Source of the DNA: UBA7359 sp038142205
GTDB lineage: Bacteria > Pseudomonadota > Gammaproteobacteria > Eutrophobiales > Eutrophobiaceae
Direction: 5' to 3'
Assembly (NCBI GenBank): GCA_038142205.1
Contig: JAYQJO010000001.1
Location: 186,001-250,000, forward strand
DNA length: 64,000 nucleotides
The stretch's first letter is position 1, and the number at the start of each line of letters is the position of its first letter. Under the pieces are notes generated by a model, which was not told where the DNA came from, did not search any database, and saw nothing but the letters and a program-made list of their open reading frames with translations. This document shows positions 15,951 through 25,985 of this stretch, piece after piece. The position numbers were made by a program, and so were the translations under genes.

Positions 15951-16808
15951 GTGCGTAGCAGTATTAATCTGGATAGTTCTATTTCAAATTATGCTGTTTT
16001 CGGCAACCCGATAAATCATAGTAAATCCCCACAGATTCATAGCCTGTTTGCTGAGCAAACAGGTGTATCACTTAGTTATCAGGCAATAGAAGTCCCTGTC
16101 GATAGTTTTAGCGAATATGTCAGGCTTTTTGCAGACCAAAATGGTAAAGGGCTAAATATTACTGTGCCTTTTAAAGGCGATGCTTTTTCCTTATGTAATA
16201 TTTTAACTGAACGTGCAAAAAAATCAGCTTCAGTTAATACAATCTGGTTTGATGATAAAAAAAGAATTCATGGTGATACAACAGATGGAAAAGGTTTACT
16301 TAATGATCTCACTGTTAATTACTGTTTAGATCTACAAAATAAGTCAATACTTATTTTGGGTGCAGGCGGATCGGTTAGAGCCATACTGGAACCGCTTTGT
16401 GAACAAAAGCCAAAAAAAATTCTAATAGTCAATCGTACTGTTTCCAAAGCAGAGGAGCTTGTTGCATTATTTTCAGATAATACTGATATACAAGCGTGTT
16501 CTTACGACAGCCTACAAAAAAATACACAGGCTTTCGATTTAATCATTAACGGAACATCGCTCAGTCTGAGTGGAAAGTTACCTGATATTCCAGCGGTTGC
16601 TATTAATAATAAAACCAGTTGTTATGATTTAATGTATTCAGATACGGACACCGTTTTTATGCAGTGGGCGAAAGAGCAAGGCGCATTAAAAGTTATGAAT
16701 GGTTTGGGTATGTTAGTTGAACAAGCAGCAGAAGCATTTCTTATCTGGCATAAGGTCTTACCTGAAACGAAACCGGTAATAAATCTACTTAGAAAACGGA
16801 ATAGTTAA
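15951..16808 (+). CDS. aroE: Shikimate dehydrogenase
   Basis: The 285-residue enzyme reduces 3-dehydroshikimate to shikimate with NADPH in aromatic amino acid synthesis. The substrate site (FGNPINHSKSPQIHSLFA near residue 18, NITVPFKGDAF near residue 68) and the nucleotide-binding loop (LGAGGSVRAILEPL near residue 136) are present. A GTG at 15951 is used as start; no strong ribosome-binding site is visible, so the start is uncertain by a few codons. It is 29 bases after the rhodanese gene and overlaps the convergent TRAP permease gene by four bases. Confidence 0.95.
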   Translation: MRSSINLDSSISNYAVFGNPINHSKSPQIHSLFAEQTGVSLSYQAIEVPVDSFSEYVRLFADQNGKGLNITVPFKGDAFSLCNILTERAKKSASVNTIWFDDKKRIHGDTTDGKGLLNDLTVNYCLDLQNKSILILGAGGSVRAILEPLCEQKPKKILIVNRTVSKAEELVALFSDNTDIQACSYDSLQKNTQAFDLIINGTSLSLSGKLPDIPAVAINNKTSCYDLMYSDTDTVFMQWAKEQGALKVMNGLGMLVEQAAEAFLIWHKVLPETKPVINLLRKRNS

Positions 16809-18118
16809 AGTCCGTTTAGTTTATCCATCAAATCCGGCAACCATGTCACCAGTTCTGGCATCAGTATCAGAATAATAATAGTAATAAGCTGTATCAATAC
16901 AAACGGAATAATGCCGGAATAAATTTGTTGTATACGCACCTCTTCTGGCGCAACGGCTTTTAAATAAAATAATGAAAAACCGAACGGTGGTGTTAAAAAA
17001 GATGTTTGCAGGTTAATAGCAATAAGTACAGCAAACCATAACAAATCAATACCTAATTGATTGGCAATAGGTGCCAAAATAGGAATAACAATAAAGCAGA
17101 TTTGTAAGAAATCCAGAAAAAAGCCAAGAACAAAAATAAGAATCATACTGACTAAAAGAAAGCCCCAGATACCTCCGGGTAAACTGGACATTGCATCAAG
17201 AACCAGTCTGTCTCCGTCCATACCGATAAACACAGAACCAAATGCTGAAGCGCCAATTAAAATAATAAAAACCATACTGGTTAATTTTGTTGTTTGTTGC
17301 ATGGCATCTTTCAGATTATTTAATGTTAACTTTCTATGCAATGCGGCAAGTATCATTGCGCCAATTGCGCCTACTGCAGCTGATTCGGTTGGTGAAGCGA
17401 TACCCAAAAATATTGAACCTAGAACAGCAAGAATCAAAAATAAAGGCGGTAGAAGTGTGATTAATACTTGTATGTAATTTAAGTTTTCGCCATTGGCTTT
17501 TAATGCGGGTGCATGCTGTGGTTTATATAAAGCATAGAAAAAAATATAGAGCATAAATAATATGACTAAAAGAGAACCTGGTACCACTGCACCCATAAAT
17601 AAGCGACCTACAGGTACTCCCATAACATCGCCAAGAAGGATTAAAATAATACTTGGTGGAATGATTTGCCCCAAAGTGCCGGAAGCCGCAATCGTACCTG
17701 TTGCAAGGGCAGGTGAGTAATTGTGTTTAAGCATGGTTGGTAAGGCAATAATACCCATTGTTACAACCGTTGCTCCAACAACACCGGTTGTTGCGGCCAG
17801 CATGGAGCCAACAATAACAACGGATAAAGCTAGGCCACCGCCTAATTTTCCACAGAGTTTCCCCATAGTTTCCAGTAATTCTTCTGCTAATCCTGATCTA
17901 TCAAACAGTACTCCCATGAAGATAAATAAAGGAACAGCGAGCAAGGTAAAGTTCGTCATAATACCCCAGATGCGTAGGGGTAAAGACAGGAAGTGACTGA
18001 AGTCAAGAAAAATACCACCAAAGAGCAATGCAACAGCACCAAGGGTAAAGCCGACAGGATAGCCCATCAATAACAACAGCATTAAAGTGACAAACATCAA
18101 GATAATCCAAACGGTCAT
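16805..18118 (-). CDS. dctM: TRAP transporter large permease (DctM type)
   Basis: This 437-residue protein is the large membrane subunit of a tripartite ATP-independent periplasmic transporter. It has about twelve transmembrane segments and the family segments GYPVGFTLG near the N-terminus and FLTPPFGFSLFYLK near the C-terminus. It moves organic acids or related solutes with sodium. It overlaps the small permease gene by four bases (ATGA). No periplasmic binding protein gene is next to it, so the substrate cannot be guessed. Related large-permease systems often carry carboxylates or amino-acid derivatives. Confidence 0.92.
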   Translation of the reverse strand: MTVWIILMFVTLMLLLLMGYPVGFTLGAVALLFGGIFLDFSHFLSLPLRIWGIMTNFTLLAVPLFIFMGVLFDRSGLAEELLETMGKLCGKLGGGLALSVVIVGSMLAATTGVVGATVVTMGIIALPTMLKHNYSPALATGTIAASGTLGQIIPPSIILILLGDVMGVPVGRLFMGAVVPGSLLVILFMLYIFFYALYKPQHAPALKANGENLNYIQVLITLLPPLFLILAVLGSIFLGIASPTESAAVGAIGAMILAALHRKLTLNNLKDAMQQTTKLTSMVFIILIGASAFGSVFIGMDGDRLVLDAMSSLPGGIWGFLLVSMILIFVLGFFLDFLQICFIVIPILAPIANQLGIDLLWFAVLIAINLQTSFLTPPFGFSLFYLKAVAPEEVRIQQIYSGIIPFVLIQLITIIILILMPELVTWLPDLMDKLNGL

Positions 18119-18699
18119 GATGTTTCACCTAAAGCAAAGACTATTTTTTTTATGCTTTCAGCAATGCCTTGAAGGATTAATAGGGTAAAACCAAGAGGGA
18201 TCATTGATTTGATTAGCCAGCGTGCAGGCAGACCGCCTGGGTCGGGTGAGGCTTCGTTATAAATATAGGCTTGGCTAATGAAGGGCCAGGCACTAATAAC
18301 AATGAGGATACAAAAAGGTAACAAAATAAATAATGAACCAAATGCGTCAATTAAGGCTCGATGCTTATCATTCAGGAATTTACTGCGATAAAGCACGTCC
18401 AGACGAACATGCTCATCATGTTTAAGCGTATAGGCCGCACCAATTAAAAAGATTATCGAAAATAAATGCCACTCCAGTTCCTGTATGCCAATAGATCCAC
18501 TCTGAAACAGGTAACGCATGGAAACGTCATAGCCTACGAGTAGCACGAGAATAATAACTAAGCAGGATATTGCTCTTCCCGTCCATTCCGTAAATTGATC
18601 AATGACAGAACTGAGCTTTAAGAATATTTTTTTCAAGATAACTTTATTTCTTATTATTTTTAAGCGTGAAGTATAAACGAAAGGCTTAAAAAAGCGCAT
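18115..18699 (-). CDS. dctQ: TRAP transporter small permease (DctQ type)
   Basis: The product (up to 194 residues) has four hydrophobic segments and the DctQ features (VGYDVSMRYLF, GIQELEWHLFSIIFLIGAAY, DEHVRLDVLY). It pairs with the large permease that follows. The ATG at 18699 lacks a clear ribosome-binding site, and a start a little further in (for example the TTG before KKIFLKLSS) is possible. A perfect 14-base palindrome sits just upstream of the ATG, which suggests repressor control. No DctP gene is seen on either side. Confidence 0.88.
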   Translation of the reverse strand: MRFFKPFVYTSRLKIIRNKVILKKIFLKLSSVIDQFTEWTGRAISCLVIILVLLVGYDVSMRYLFQSGSIGIQELEWHLFSIIFLIGAAYTLKHDEHVRLDVLYRSKFLNDKHRALIDAFGSLFILLPFCILIVISAWPFISQAYIYNEASPDPGGLPARWLIKSMIPLGFTLLILQGIAESIKKIVFALGETS

Positions 18700-18705
18700 A
18701 ATGTT

Positions 18706-18719
18706 TGTAAGTACTTACA
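18706..18719. promoter_or_regulatory. Palindromic operator-like site before dctQM
   Basis: TGTAAGTACTTACA is a perfect 14-base palindrome seven bases upstream of the dctQ ATG, in the 270-base gap between dctQ and rsmA. Its size and form resemble TetR- or GntR-family operators. The remaining gap is AT-rich with no gene that I can support. Confidence 0.5.
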
Positions 18720-18970
18720 TTAATTTAAATTTAGTGATTTTCTATGAAATATTTACTAAAAAATGTGAATTATGCACAGTAGATAGCATTGAAATATTTT
18801 TTACATTGTCAATATCTTAAAATTCGCTGGAAGCATTGTATAATCGTATAACCTATTGAAAATAAAGGTTAAAATAAATTTTAATTATTTTTATGAACAT
18901 CGCTTCTCGACACATTACTGTTGCATGACGATATTTTGACTGAGAATAATTCACAGAATTACCCACAGGT

Positions 18971-19768
18971 TTACAAGTTATTGATTTTAAACTGTTGATA
19001 GGTGTTCGCTAGCTTGGCAAAGTCAAAAATTTCTAAATTTTCCGCACGTATTTCTGGCGCAATACCAATTTTTTGTATATCAGACTCACTTAAATATTTT
19101 TTTAAATTATTACGAAGTGTTTTTCGACGTTGGGAAAAGGACTCTCTGACGATCAATGCAAATGTATCATGATCGTCGATCTCGTATCGAGGATGCTTTA
19201 ATGGAGTCAACTTAACTATTGCTGAATCCACTTTGGGCGATGGTGTAAAGGCCCCCGGTTTTATCGTGAATAATGATTCAGCATCGCAATAAAGTTGCAA
19301 CATGATGCTGAGTCTACCGTATTGTTTTGAGCCCGGTTTAGCACATATTCGGTCAACCACTTCTTTCTGTAGCATAAAGAGCATGTCTTTAATGCAGTCT
19401 TTGTAACTTAATAAGTGAAATAATAATGGTGTGCTAACGTTGTATGGGAGGTTTCCAACAATGCGCAAATCTTTTTGATTAAATTGCGAGAAGTTGAACT
19501 TAAGCGCATCACCCTCGTGAATAATTAAGCTTTTATCTTCAAAGTGTGTTGTTAAAAGTTGAATTAAGTCTCTGTCGATTTCGATAACGTTTAATCGCTC
19601 GAGTCGCTGTAGTAATTGTTCTGTTATCGCGCCTTTACCCGGGCCAATTTCAATAACATGATCTGATTTTTGTGGATTTATGCTATCGACGATTCGTTGA
19701 ATAATTGCTGGGTCATGCAGGAAGTTTTGTCCAAACCGTTTTCGTGCTTGATGTGAGTCTGGATTCAT
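18971..19768 (-). CDS. rsmA: 16S rRNA dimethyladenosine transferase (KsgA/RsmA)
   Basis: The 265-residue enzyme dimethylates two adjacent adenosines near the 3' end of 16S rRNA in late small-subunit assembly. The start motif ARKRFGQNFLHD, the SAM-binding VIEIGPGKGAITEQL and the catalytic NLPYNVSTPLLF segment are all present. It starts one base into the pdxA stop region, so it is co-transcribed in the lptD-surA-pdxA-rsmA order known from Enterobacteria and Pseudomonas. Confidence 0.97.
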   Translation of the reverse strand: MNPDSHQARKRFGQNFLHDPAIIQRIVDSINPQKSDHVIEIGPGKGAITEQLLQRLERLNVIEIDRDLIQLLTTHFEDKSLIIHEGDALKFNFSQFNQKDLRIVGNLPYNVSTPLLFHLLSYKDCIKDMLFMLQKEVVDRICAKPGSKQYGRLSIMLQLYCDAESLFTIKPGAFTPSPKVDSAIVKLTPLKHPRYEIDDHDTFALIVRESFSQRRKTLRNNLKKYLSESDIQKIGIAPEIRAENLEIFDFAKLANTYQQFKINNL

Positions 19769-20793
19769 TAAATAGATTCAGTATCTAGTTGTTTGTTGCT
19801 TTTATATCTTGCCATAGTGTCAGCCATTTCTATAGCGGCTAGTAGACTGTCACATTGCGCTTTACCTGTTCCTGCAAGTTCGAGTGCAGTGCCATGATCA
19901 ACAGACGTTCTGATAATGGGTAAACCTAAAGTTATATTCACTGCTTCACCAAAGCCTAATGTTTTAAGTACGGGTAAGCCTTGATCATGGTACATACAAA
20001 TAAAGGTATCTATTTTTTGTCTTTGTTCCAGTCGAAACGCAGTATCTGCTGGTAAAGAACCCTCTACATTATAACCATTACTAACAAAATCATTTATAAC
20101 AGGATTAATAATATTAATTTCTTCCATACCTAAATGACCTTCTTCTCCTGCGTGTGGATTAAGCCCGCAAACTGCAATAGAAGGTTTTTTTATTCCGAAT
20201 TGATTAACCAAGCTGTCAATAACTATACTGATTGTCTTTTCAACTCTTTCTTTTGTTATCGTATCTGGAATGTCACGTAGCGCTAAATGTGTTGTAACTA
20301 AAGCGACTTTCAAATCAGGGCAGGCAAGCAGCATTACCGGGTAAGCGTTATTACATTGCTCTGCAAAATACTCTGTATGTCCGCTAAAATGTATTCCTGC
20401 ATCATTAATAATAGATTTTTGAATAGGGGCGGTAATAACAGCATCATAGTTTTCTGATAAACACTGCTCGGTCGCCAGCTTCAGCATTTTTAAAACATAT
20501 TCTGCGTTATTTACATCCAGTTTTCCTGGAATACTGGTTTGTTTAAGTTTTATTGGCAGGATATTTATTGCGTTAGTATCGTATTGCTTACGATCTGAAC
20601 AATTAGCCGAAATAGTATTAATTTTAATAGAAGTTGATAATAGCTCCGCACGTTGCTCTATTAAATCAGGATCAGCTATGACTGTCAGAGCATAGCTATG
20701 GCTAAGTTGAGAGAGTTTAATAATTAAGTCTGGGCCTATTCCTGCTGGTTCTCCTGAAGTAATTAATAAGCGAGGTTTATTATGAGCCATCGA
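19768..20793 (-). CDS. pdxA: 4-hydroxythreonine-4-phosphate dehydrogenase
   Basis: This enzyme oxidises 4-phosphohydroxy-L-threonine in the DXP-dependent pyridoxal phosphate pathway. The N-terminus reads MAHNKPRLLITSGEPAGIGPD, and the metal-site segments HYSGHTEY-like (HFSGHTEYFAE), GLNPHAGEEGHLG and YHDQGLPVLK are present. I take the ATG at 20793; an upstream ATG at 20808 would add five residues and overlap surA more. It overlaps the end of surA and abuts rsmA, so it is translated from the same message. Confidence 0.95.
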   Translation of the reverse strand, partial: SMAHNKPRLLITSGEPAGIGPDLIIKLSQLSHSYALTVIADPDLIEQRAELLSTSIKINTISANCSDRKQYDTNAINILPIKLKQTSIPGKLDVNNAEYVLKMLKLATEQCLSENYDAVITAPIQKSIINDAGIHFSGHTEYFAEQCNNAYPVMLLACPDLKVALVTTHLALRDIPDTITKERVEKTISIVIDSLVNQFGIKKPSIAVCGLNPHAGEEGHLGMEEINIINPVINDFVSNGYNVEGSLPADTAFRLEQRQKIDTFICMYHDQGLPVLKTLGFGEAVNITLGLPIIRTSVDHGTALELAGTGKAQCDSLLAAIEMADTMARYKSNKQLDTESI

Positions 20794-22089
20794 GTCGGTA
20801 TTCGACATAAGCTTCGTCCAGAAGACGTCGAGTCCAGTTCTGCATAGCCTCTTCTAATTTACGTTCACGAATAGCCTGTCTGGCCTTACCTCGTTTTACT
20901 GACTCGGTATTATCAAAGTCTCGTCGCTCAAGTACTTGAACAATATGCCAGCCAAAGTTAGATTGGAAAGGCTTGCTTATTTCATTTATTTCCAAGGCAT
21001 CCATCGCGCGTTGAAATTCGGGCACAAGTTCACCCGGGGAACGCCAACCTAAAGCTCCTCCTTCAATCGCACTCATTGTGTCTTGAGAGTTGCCTTTAGC
21101 TAGCATAGCAAAGTCATCACCATTTTTTATTCTAAGTAGTAATTGCTCCAGTTTGGCTTTAGCCTGTGATGAAGAAACCAGTTGATCGGGTTTAATGAGA
21201 ATATGTCGAGCCAGCGTTTGCTCGACAATATTTTCGGTATCGCTTTTCATATCAGTAATTTTAATGATATGAAAACCACTCGGATTTTGAATCAATTCAC
21301 TGATATCGCCTTTTTTCATTTCAGGAATATATTCAGCAAATAAACTAGGAATGTCATTTGATTTACGCCAACCTAAATCGCCGCCACTTTTTGCTGTACC
21401 ACTATCAGAAACAGTTGATGCAGTTTCTGCAAAATCAGCACCTGCTAATAAGTCTCCACGAACTTGAGCTGCAATTTGTTTTACTTGTTCTATCTCTGTG
21501 TCAGTAGCTGAGTCAGGCAAGGACAAAAGGATATGTGATAGTCGTATTTCGGTATTGAATGATCCCTGTATTTCCTGGTTAGCTAAAAAGTTATCAATCT
21601 CTTTTTCTGTAATGACAATACGGTTTTCAACATGCCTTTTTCGTAATTGAGTCAGCGTAATCTCAGTTCGCATATTTTCGCGAAAGGTTTCATAACTGTA
21701 GCCGTCTTGTTCCAGAATTTCTTTAAATTGTGTTAAAGAAACATTGTTATTGGCTGCAATATTACTAATCGTTCTGTTTAAAAATTCATCATCAACTCTG
21801 ATACCCGATCTTGCGGCAAGCTGAAGTTGAACTCTATTCTGAACAAGTCTTTCCAGAACCTGGTGTTCTAGAACTGAGGTGGGGGGACTTGAGAACCTTG
21901 CTGTTTAATTTGTTCGCGAACAGTGCGTATTTTTGCCTCAAGCTCACTTTGCATAATGACGTCTTCATTGACGACGGCAATAATACGATCCAAAGGCACA
22001 TATGAAAAAGCGTTGGACTGAAATAAAAATAGGAAAAGAACCCCTAGCACAGGGTGCAGAGAGATATTTCTGGTAATTCTAAAATTCAC
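20780..22089 (-). CDS. surA: Periplasmic peptidyl-prolyl isomerase SurA, frameshifted near 21881
   Basis: SurA chaperones outer-membrane proteins in the periplasm. The first part (from 22089) has a signal peptide and VPLDRIIAVVNEDVIMQSELEAK, then stops after SQVPPPQF. The reading continues in another frame with VLEHQVLERLVQNRVQLQLA, followed by two parvulin PPIase domains (SDSGTAKSGGDLGWR and SQDTMSAIEGGALGWRSPGE). One extra base in the six-G run at 21881-21886 (C-run on the coding strand) gives an uninterrupted protein of about 436 residues, the normal size. The ATG lies inside the end of lptD. Because SurA is important for envelope assembly and the rest is well kept, an assembly error is more likely than loss. 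Confidence 0.9.
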
Positions 22090-24334
22090 TCTCGTAACCG
22101 GGGATTTGCTGTTTTAGGAAGTCTACAGTCTTTTTACCTATTCCGGCTAGTCCTTTTAGCTGAATTTGAAAAAATATACCTGTATCAAAATCACCATCAA
22201 TACTGGTCAGGAAACGCCGGGCAACAAGCCGTGCTCCCCAACAACAATCTTCATATTCAATACCGGCAAATAATTCAAGAGAACGACTCTCAGGAACAGC
22301 ATAGTTCCATCGGCCAACTGCATTCCAGTTTTTAGTAACAGGCCATTTAAAAGAAATATCACTTTGTTCAATATCAGTCGTATCACGTCTAACGCGATAG
22401 GCCATATTCAATATTTTTCCTGGCGCAGGGTTATAAGAAGCTCGTGCTGTTATTTTTTCTGTACTATTACCAACGTTCGGATCATAGATAACGTCGCCAC
22501 CGATGTTCCAATCTCTAAAATATTTAGTATTAAATTCTGCAATAAAAGCGGAGCTATCTTCATCTCTTACCGAGCCACCGGGTAAAGTTACTTTACGATC
22601 CTGTAAATAAAATATTTGTCCAACACTGATATGGCCAAGATTCCTTCCTGTATCCTGATCGATTAAATGAGACGTAATAGCGAAAGTCAATTGGTTCGAA
22701 TCACCCTGTCTATCATTTCCGCTAAAGCGATTTTCCCTAAATAGAGTATCAAAAGAATTAGTGTAAAGACCGGTATCAAATACAGGCAGGTCTGACTGAT
22801 CTTCATCTGGAACATATAAATAAAATAATCTCGGTTCAAGTGTTTGTAGATAATTTCCATTACCAATTCTGGTTTCTCTTTCCAGAAAAATGCCGCTATC
22901 CAGACTGAATACGGGTAATAATCGACTTGGGTTGCTAGTAAAATTAGCCGAGTCTTCAAGGTTATATTGTGTGTAATCGAGACTTAATTTTGGTTCCAGA
23001 AAGGTTGCAGTTGTACGTATTGGATAGCTTATGTATGGCTTTATATGTGCACGTAAACCATTTACATTATCGTTAGTCGTAAGGGTGAATATATTGTCAT
23101 CACCACGTTCAAAGTAAACTGTCTGAGTAGAAAGACCATAGTTTAATTTACCGTAGCTAAGAGGCGAACCATAGTTAAAATGGAATTGTGGTAGACGTTT
23201 ATACGGGCGCGCTGTTGCTTGAATACTACGATCTACTGTTTGATAATCCTGAACCAGAACCCTTAAATTCCAATTATTGCCTCTGTACGATGCGTCTGCA
23301 CGCCTTTCTAAAAAACGTATACTGGTAGAACTTAACTGGTTACCAAAGTCTTCAAAATAAAATTTATCCGATACACGGTTATAAGTCAGGAATAAACTAC
23401 CCGTATCTAAAAATTTTTGACGATGTGTAAAACTTAAAGCATTGCGGTGTTCGTCCTGACGTTTATTATCACTGGCCAGATATTCAAAACTAATGTCACC
23501 TGCTGCACGTTTAAACAAGTATCGGTATTCACCCATCGCCATAACGCCACTGTCTGTCAGTAAGCGCGGTGTAAGTGTCGCATCCATATTAGGGCTAATA
23601 TTCCAGTAATAAGGCGTTCTTACTTGAAAACCGTGTCGATTCGTATTGCCGTAACTTGGTGCCAGAAAACCACTTTTACGCTTATCACTTAATGGGAAAG
23701 ACAAATAAGGTGTATAAAAAACAGGAAAATCTTTAATTCTTAAAACAACATTTCTGCCTGTCCCATAATTTGTTTCGTGATTAAGCTTAAGACTGTCTGC
23801 GGAGAGTTTCCAAAATTCATCATCTGGATCGCAAGTTGTATACTCGACTTCTTCCAACTCGCTACGCTTGCCAACTTCAAGTACCATTTTGTTAGCTATG
23901 CCTCTGGCACGACTATCTTTTATAACAAAGTCGGCATCAGTAAATTCACCTGTATCTTTATCTAATTCTAAAAAAGCTTCGTTACTTTTCAGAAATACCG
24001 ATTCGTCCCAATAATTAACATTACCCTTAAGGTCAGCTGTATCAGCAGGGTCATTGTATTGAATGACATCAGCGGTAACCTGTTGTGCATCCCTACTCAC
24101 TTCTGCATTACCCGTTAAAGTTGATACGCCACCGTCAACGAGGTCTGCTTCATCCGCAACCATATGAGTATCGCCAGGTTCCAGTTCGGCATCAATAAAA
24201 GGGCGGTCAGGGATATTAAGGTCTTGCGGGCAAAATGTGGTTTTATACTCGCCACCGAGTTCAGCAGCATTAGTACTTGTTGATAACAACAATCCCCCAC
24301 ACAAGACGAGCAAACTATTTTGAACAGCCTTCAT
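22079..24334 (-). CDS. lptD: LPS assembly protein LptD
   Basis: The 751-residue outer-membrane protein has a signal peptide, an N-terminal OstA/LptA-like beta-jellyroll (about 60-190, with VSTLTGNAEVSRDAQQVTAD and LKGNVNYWDES) and a large C-terminal beta-barrel. With LptE it inserts lipopolysaccharide into the outer leaflet. Cysteines occur at CPQDLNIP near the N-terminus, TTCDPDDEFW and EDCCWGARL near the C-terminus, matching the disulfide pattern of the family. It begins the lptD-surA-pdxA-rsmA operon. Confidence 0.97.
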   Translation of the reverse strand: MKAVQNSLLVLCGGLLLSTSTNAAELGGEYKTTFCPQDLNIPDRPFIDAELEPGDTHMVADEADLVDGGVSTLTGNAEVSRDAQQVTADVIQYNDPADTADLKGNVNYWDESVFLKSNEAFLELDKDTGEFTDADFVIKDSRARGIANKMVLEVGKRSELEEVEYTTCDPDDEFWKLSADSLKLNHETNYGTGRNVVLRIKDFPVFYTPYLSFPLSDKRKSGFLAPSYGNTNRHGFQVRTPYYWNISPNMDATLTPRLLTDSGVMAMGEYRYLFKRAAGDISFEYLASDNKRQDEHRNALSFTHRQKFLDTGSLFLTYNRVSDKFYFEDFGNQLSSTSIRFLERRADASYRGNNWNLRVLVQDYQTVDRSIQATARPYKRLPQFHFNYGSPLSYGKLNYGLSTQTVYFERGDDNIFTLTTNDNVNGLRAHIKPYISYPIRTTATFLEPKLSLDYTQYNLEDSANFTSNPSRLLPVFSLDSGIFLERETRIGNGNYLQTLEPRLFYLYVPDEDQSDLPVFDTGLYTNSFDTLFRENRFSGNDRQGDSNQLTFAITSHLIDQDTGRNLGHISVGQIFYLQDRKVTLPGGSVRDEDSSAFIAEFNTKYFRDWNIGGDVIYDPNVGNSTEKITARASYNPAPGKILNMAYRVRRDTTDIEQSDISFKWPVTKNWNAVGRWNYAVPESRSLELFAGIEYEDCCWGARLVARRFLTSIDGDFDTGIFFQIQLKGLAGIGKKTVDFLKQQIPGYESEF

Positions 24335-24523
24335 TCCATTACCATTTAATTATAATTTTTAGGTGTATTTATATACCTAAAATCTCATAGAATGAGTTTA
24401 TCTTCAAATGTTTATTCAATATTATTAATTCAAACTAAAGCATTGTAAGTTTCAGATTTTTAATAGGTTTTAATAAAAAAAACACTTAACTTAAAGTTAA
24501 TTCAAGGTAGTCTATATAATTAT

Positions 24524-25336
24524 ATGAAAAGCATATTAATTACAGGATGTTCAACCGGCATAGGCCGGTGCTTAGCCAACGGATTAAAGCAAAGAAATTA
24601 TTCCGTCATCACCACAGCACGAAAAAAAGAAGATATTGAAGCGTTAAAACAAGACGGTTTCGAAGCCGTCATGCTGGACTTGGCAGATTCAGATTCGATT
24701 CAATCAGCAGCGAAAATCGTTCTGGAAATGACTAACGGTCAACTCTATGCACTCATCAATAATGCTGCTTATGGTTTAAGCGGCGCAGTCGAAGATTTAC
24801 CTGTACAAGCGCTACGTGATCAATTTGAAACGAATGTCATTGGTACACAGGAACTAACGAATCTTTTTATTCCAGCGATGCGTAAAAACAATGAAGGCAG
24901 GATCATTCAAATCAGTTCAGTGCTGGGTTTTGTCACAATGAAATACCGTGGCGCGTATTGTGCGTCTAAATATGCCTTGTAGTCACTAAGTGATGCCATG
25001 CGCTATGAACTTGCAGATACAAATATAAAAATCAGTCTTATCGAACCGGGGCCGATTAAAAGTGAATTTAGAAATAATGTCGTGACAAACTTTAATAAAG
25101 TCATCTATAAAGAAAACAGTGTTCATGTAGAAGCGTATAAGAAAATGGAAAATCAGGTCGGTAAGCCCGTACCTTTTTTCTTAGGGCCGGAAGCAGTATT
25201 GGAAAAAGTCATACATGCACTGGATAGTAATAAACCCAAAACACGATACTACGTTACGTTCCCAACGTATTTATTTGCGTTTCTGAAAAGAATACTGCCG
25301 GGAACATTGATAGATAAGATACTGTTAAAAGTTTAA
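24524..25336 (+). pseudogene. Short-chain dehydrogenase interrupted by an in-frame amber codon
   Basis: The sequence encodes a short-chain dehydrogenase/reductase of about 270 residues. It has the cofactor motif TGCSTGIGRCLA near residue 7, NNAAYG near residue 85 and the catalytic YCASK near residue 147. A TAG at 24980-24982, three codons after the catalytic Lys, ends the frame. The same frame continues with SLSDAMRYELADTNIKISLIEPGPI to 25336, exactly as expected in related enzymes, where the position is usually Glu (GAG). A single G-to-T change explains it. It may be a pseudogene, a base-call error or read through. No frameshift is involved, unlike the other broken genes here. Confidence 0.85.
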
Positions 25337-25405
25337 AGTGTTCTGTTTCTATTTTTTAATAATGAACACTATCGATCCAAAGCAGACATATTAATATTCT
25401 CATAA

Positions 25406-25891
25406 GTGAACATTAAAGAAGCTACAGAAAAAGATTTTGATGGTATTTGGCCAATCTTCAGTGAAGTTGTTAAGTCTGGCGACACGTATGCCTACCCTCA
25501 AGACATAACGAAAGAAAGTGCATTGAAAATATGGATTCACGATCCGCATAAGACATTCATCGCCGAAGAAAATAATAAAACTGTTGGCACATATTATATT
25601 AAGAAAAACCAATCTGGCCCTGGCAGTCATGTTTGTAATTGTGGGTATATGGTTACATCAAGTGCAAGAGGTAAAGGTATAGCTTCAGCTATGTGTGAAC
25701 ATTCACAAAAAATTGCTTTAGATCTAGGATATAAAGCAATGCAATTTAATTTTGTAGCATCAACTAACAAAGGCGCTATAAATTTATGGAATAAATTAGG
25801 GTTTGAAACAGTAGGATGTTTGCCAAAAGCATTTGATCATCCTAGTGAAGGCTTTGTTGATGCCCTTGTTATGTTTAAATGGCTTGAATGA
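25406..25891 (+). CDS. GNAT-family N-acetyltransferase
   Basis: The 161-residue protein has the GNAT fold, with the acetyl-CoA loop SSARGKGIASAMCEHS near residue 86 and the NKGAINLWNKLGFETVG segment near residue 113, close to phosphinothricin acetyltransferase-like members. The start is a GTG at 25406. It stands alone between the broken SDR and YgiQ. The substrate is unknown. Confidence 0.88.
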   Translation: MNIKEATEKDFDGIWPIFSEVVKSGDTYAYPQDITKESALKIWIHDPHKTFIAEENNKTVGTYYIKKNQSGPGSHVCNCGYMVTSSARGKGIASAMCEHSQKIALDLGYKAMQFNFVASTNKGAINLWNKLGFETVGCLPKAFDHPSEGFVDALVMFKWLE

Positions 25892-25985
25892 CTGCTTCTG
25901 GCCGATAGCCGACATTGAACTAACGCTAAACAAATCCTATTTATAGTTCTCGCAGAACTGTTTTTTGTAACGTAATATCCTATTT
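25892..25985. other. Short gap with hairpin-like sequence
   Basis: Directly after the GNAT stop, the segment near 25893-25917 (GACTGCTTCTGGCCGATAGCC) has a small GGC/GCC stem and resembles short intergenic elements I have seen after genes in other gammaproteobacteria. It has no coding capacity. The assignment as a repeat rests on memory and on one copy only in this window. Confidence 0.25.
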
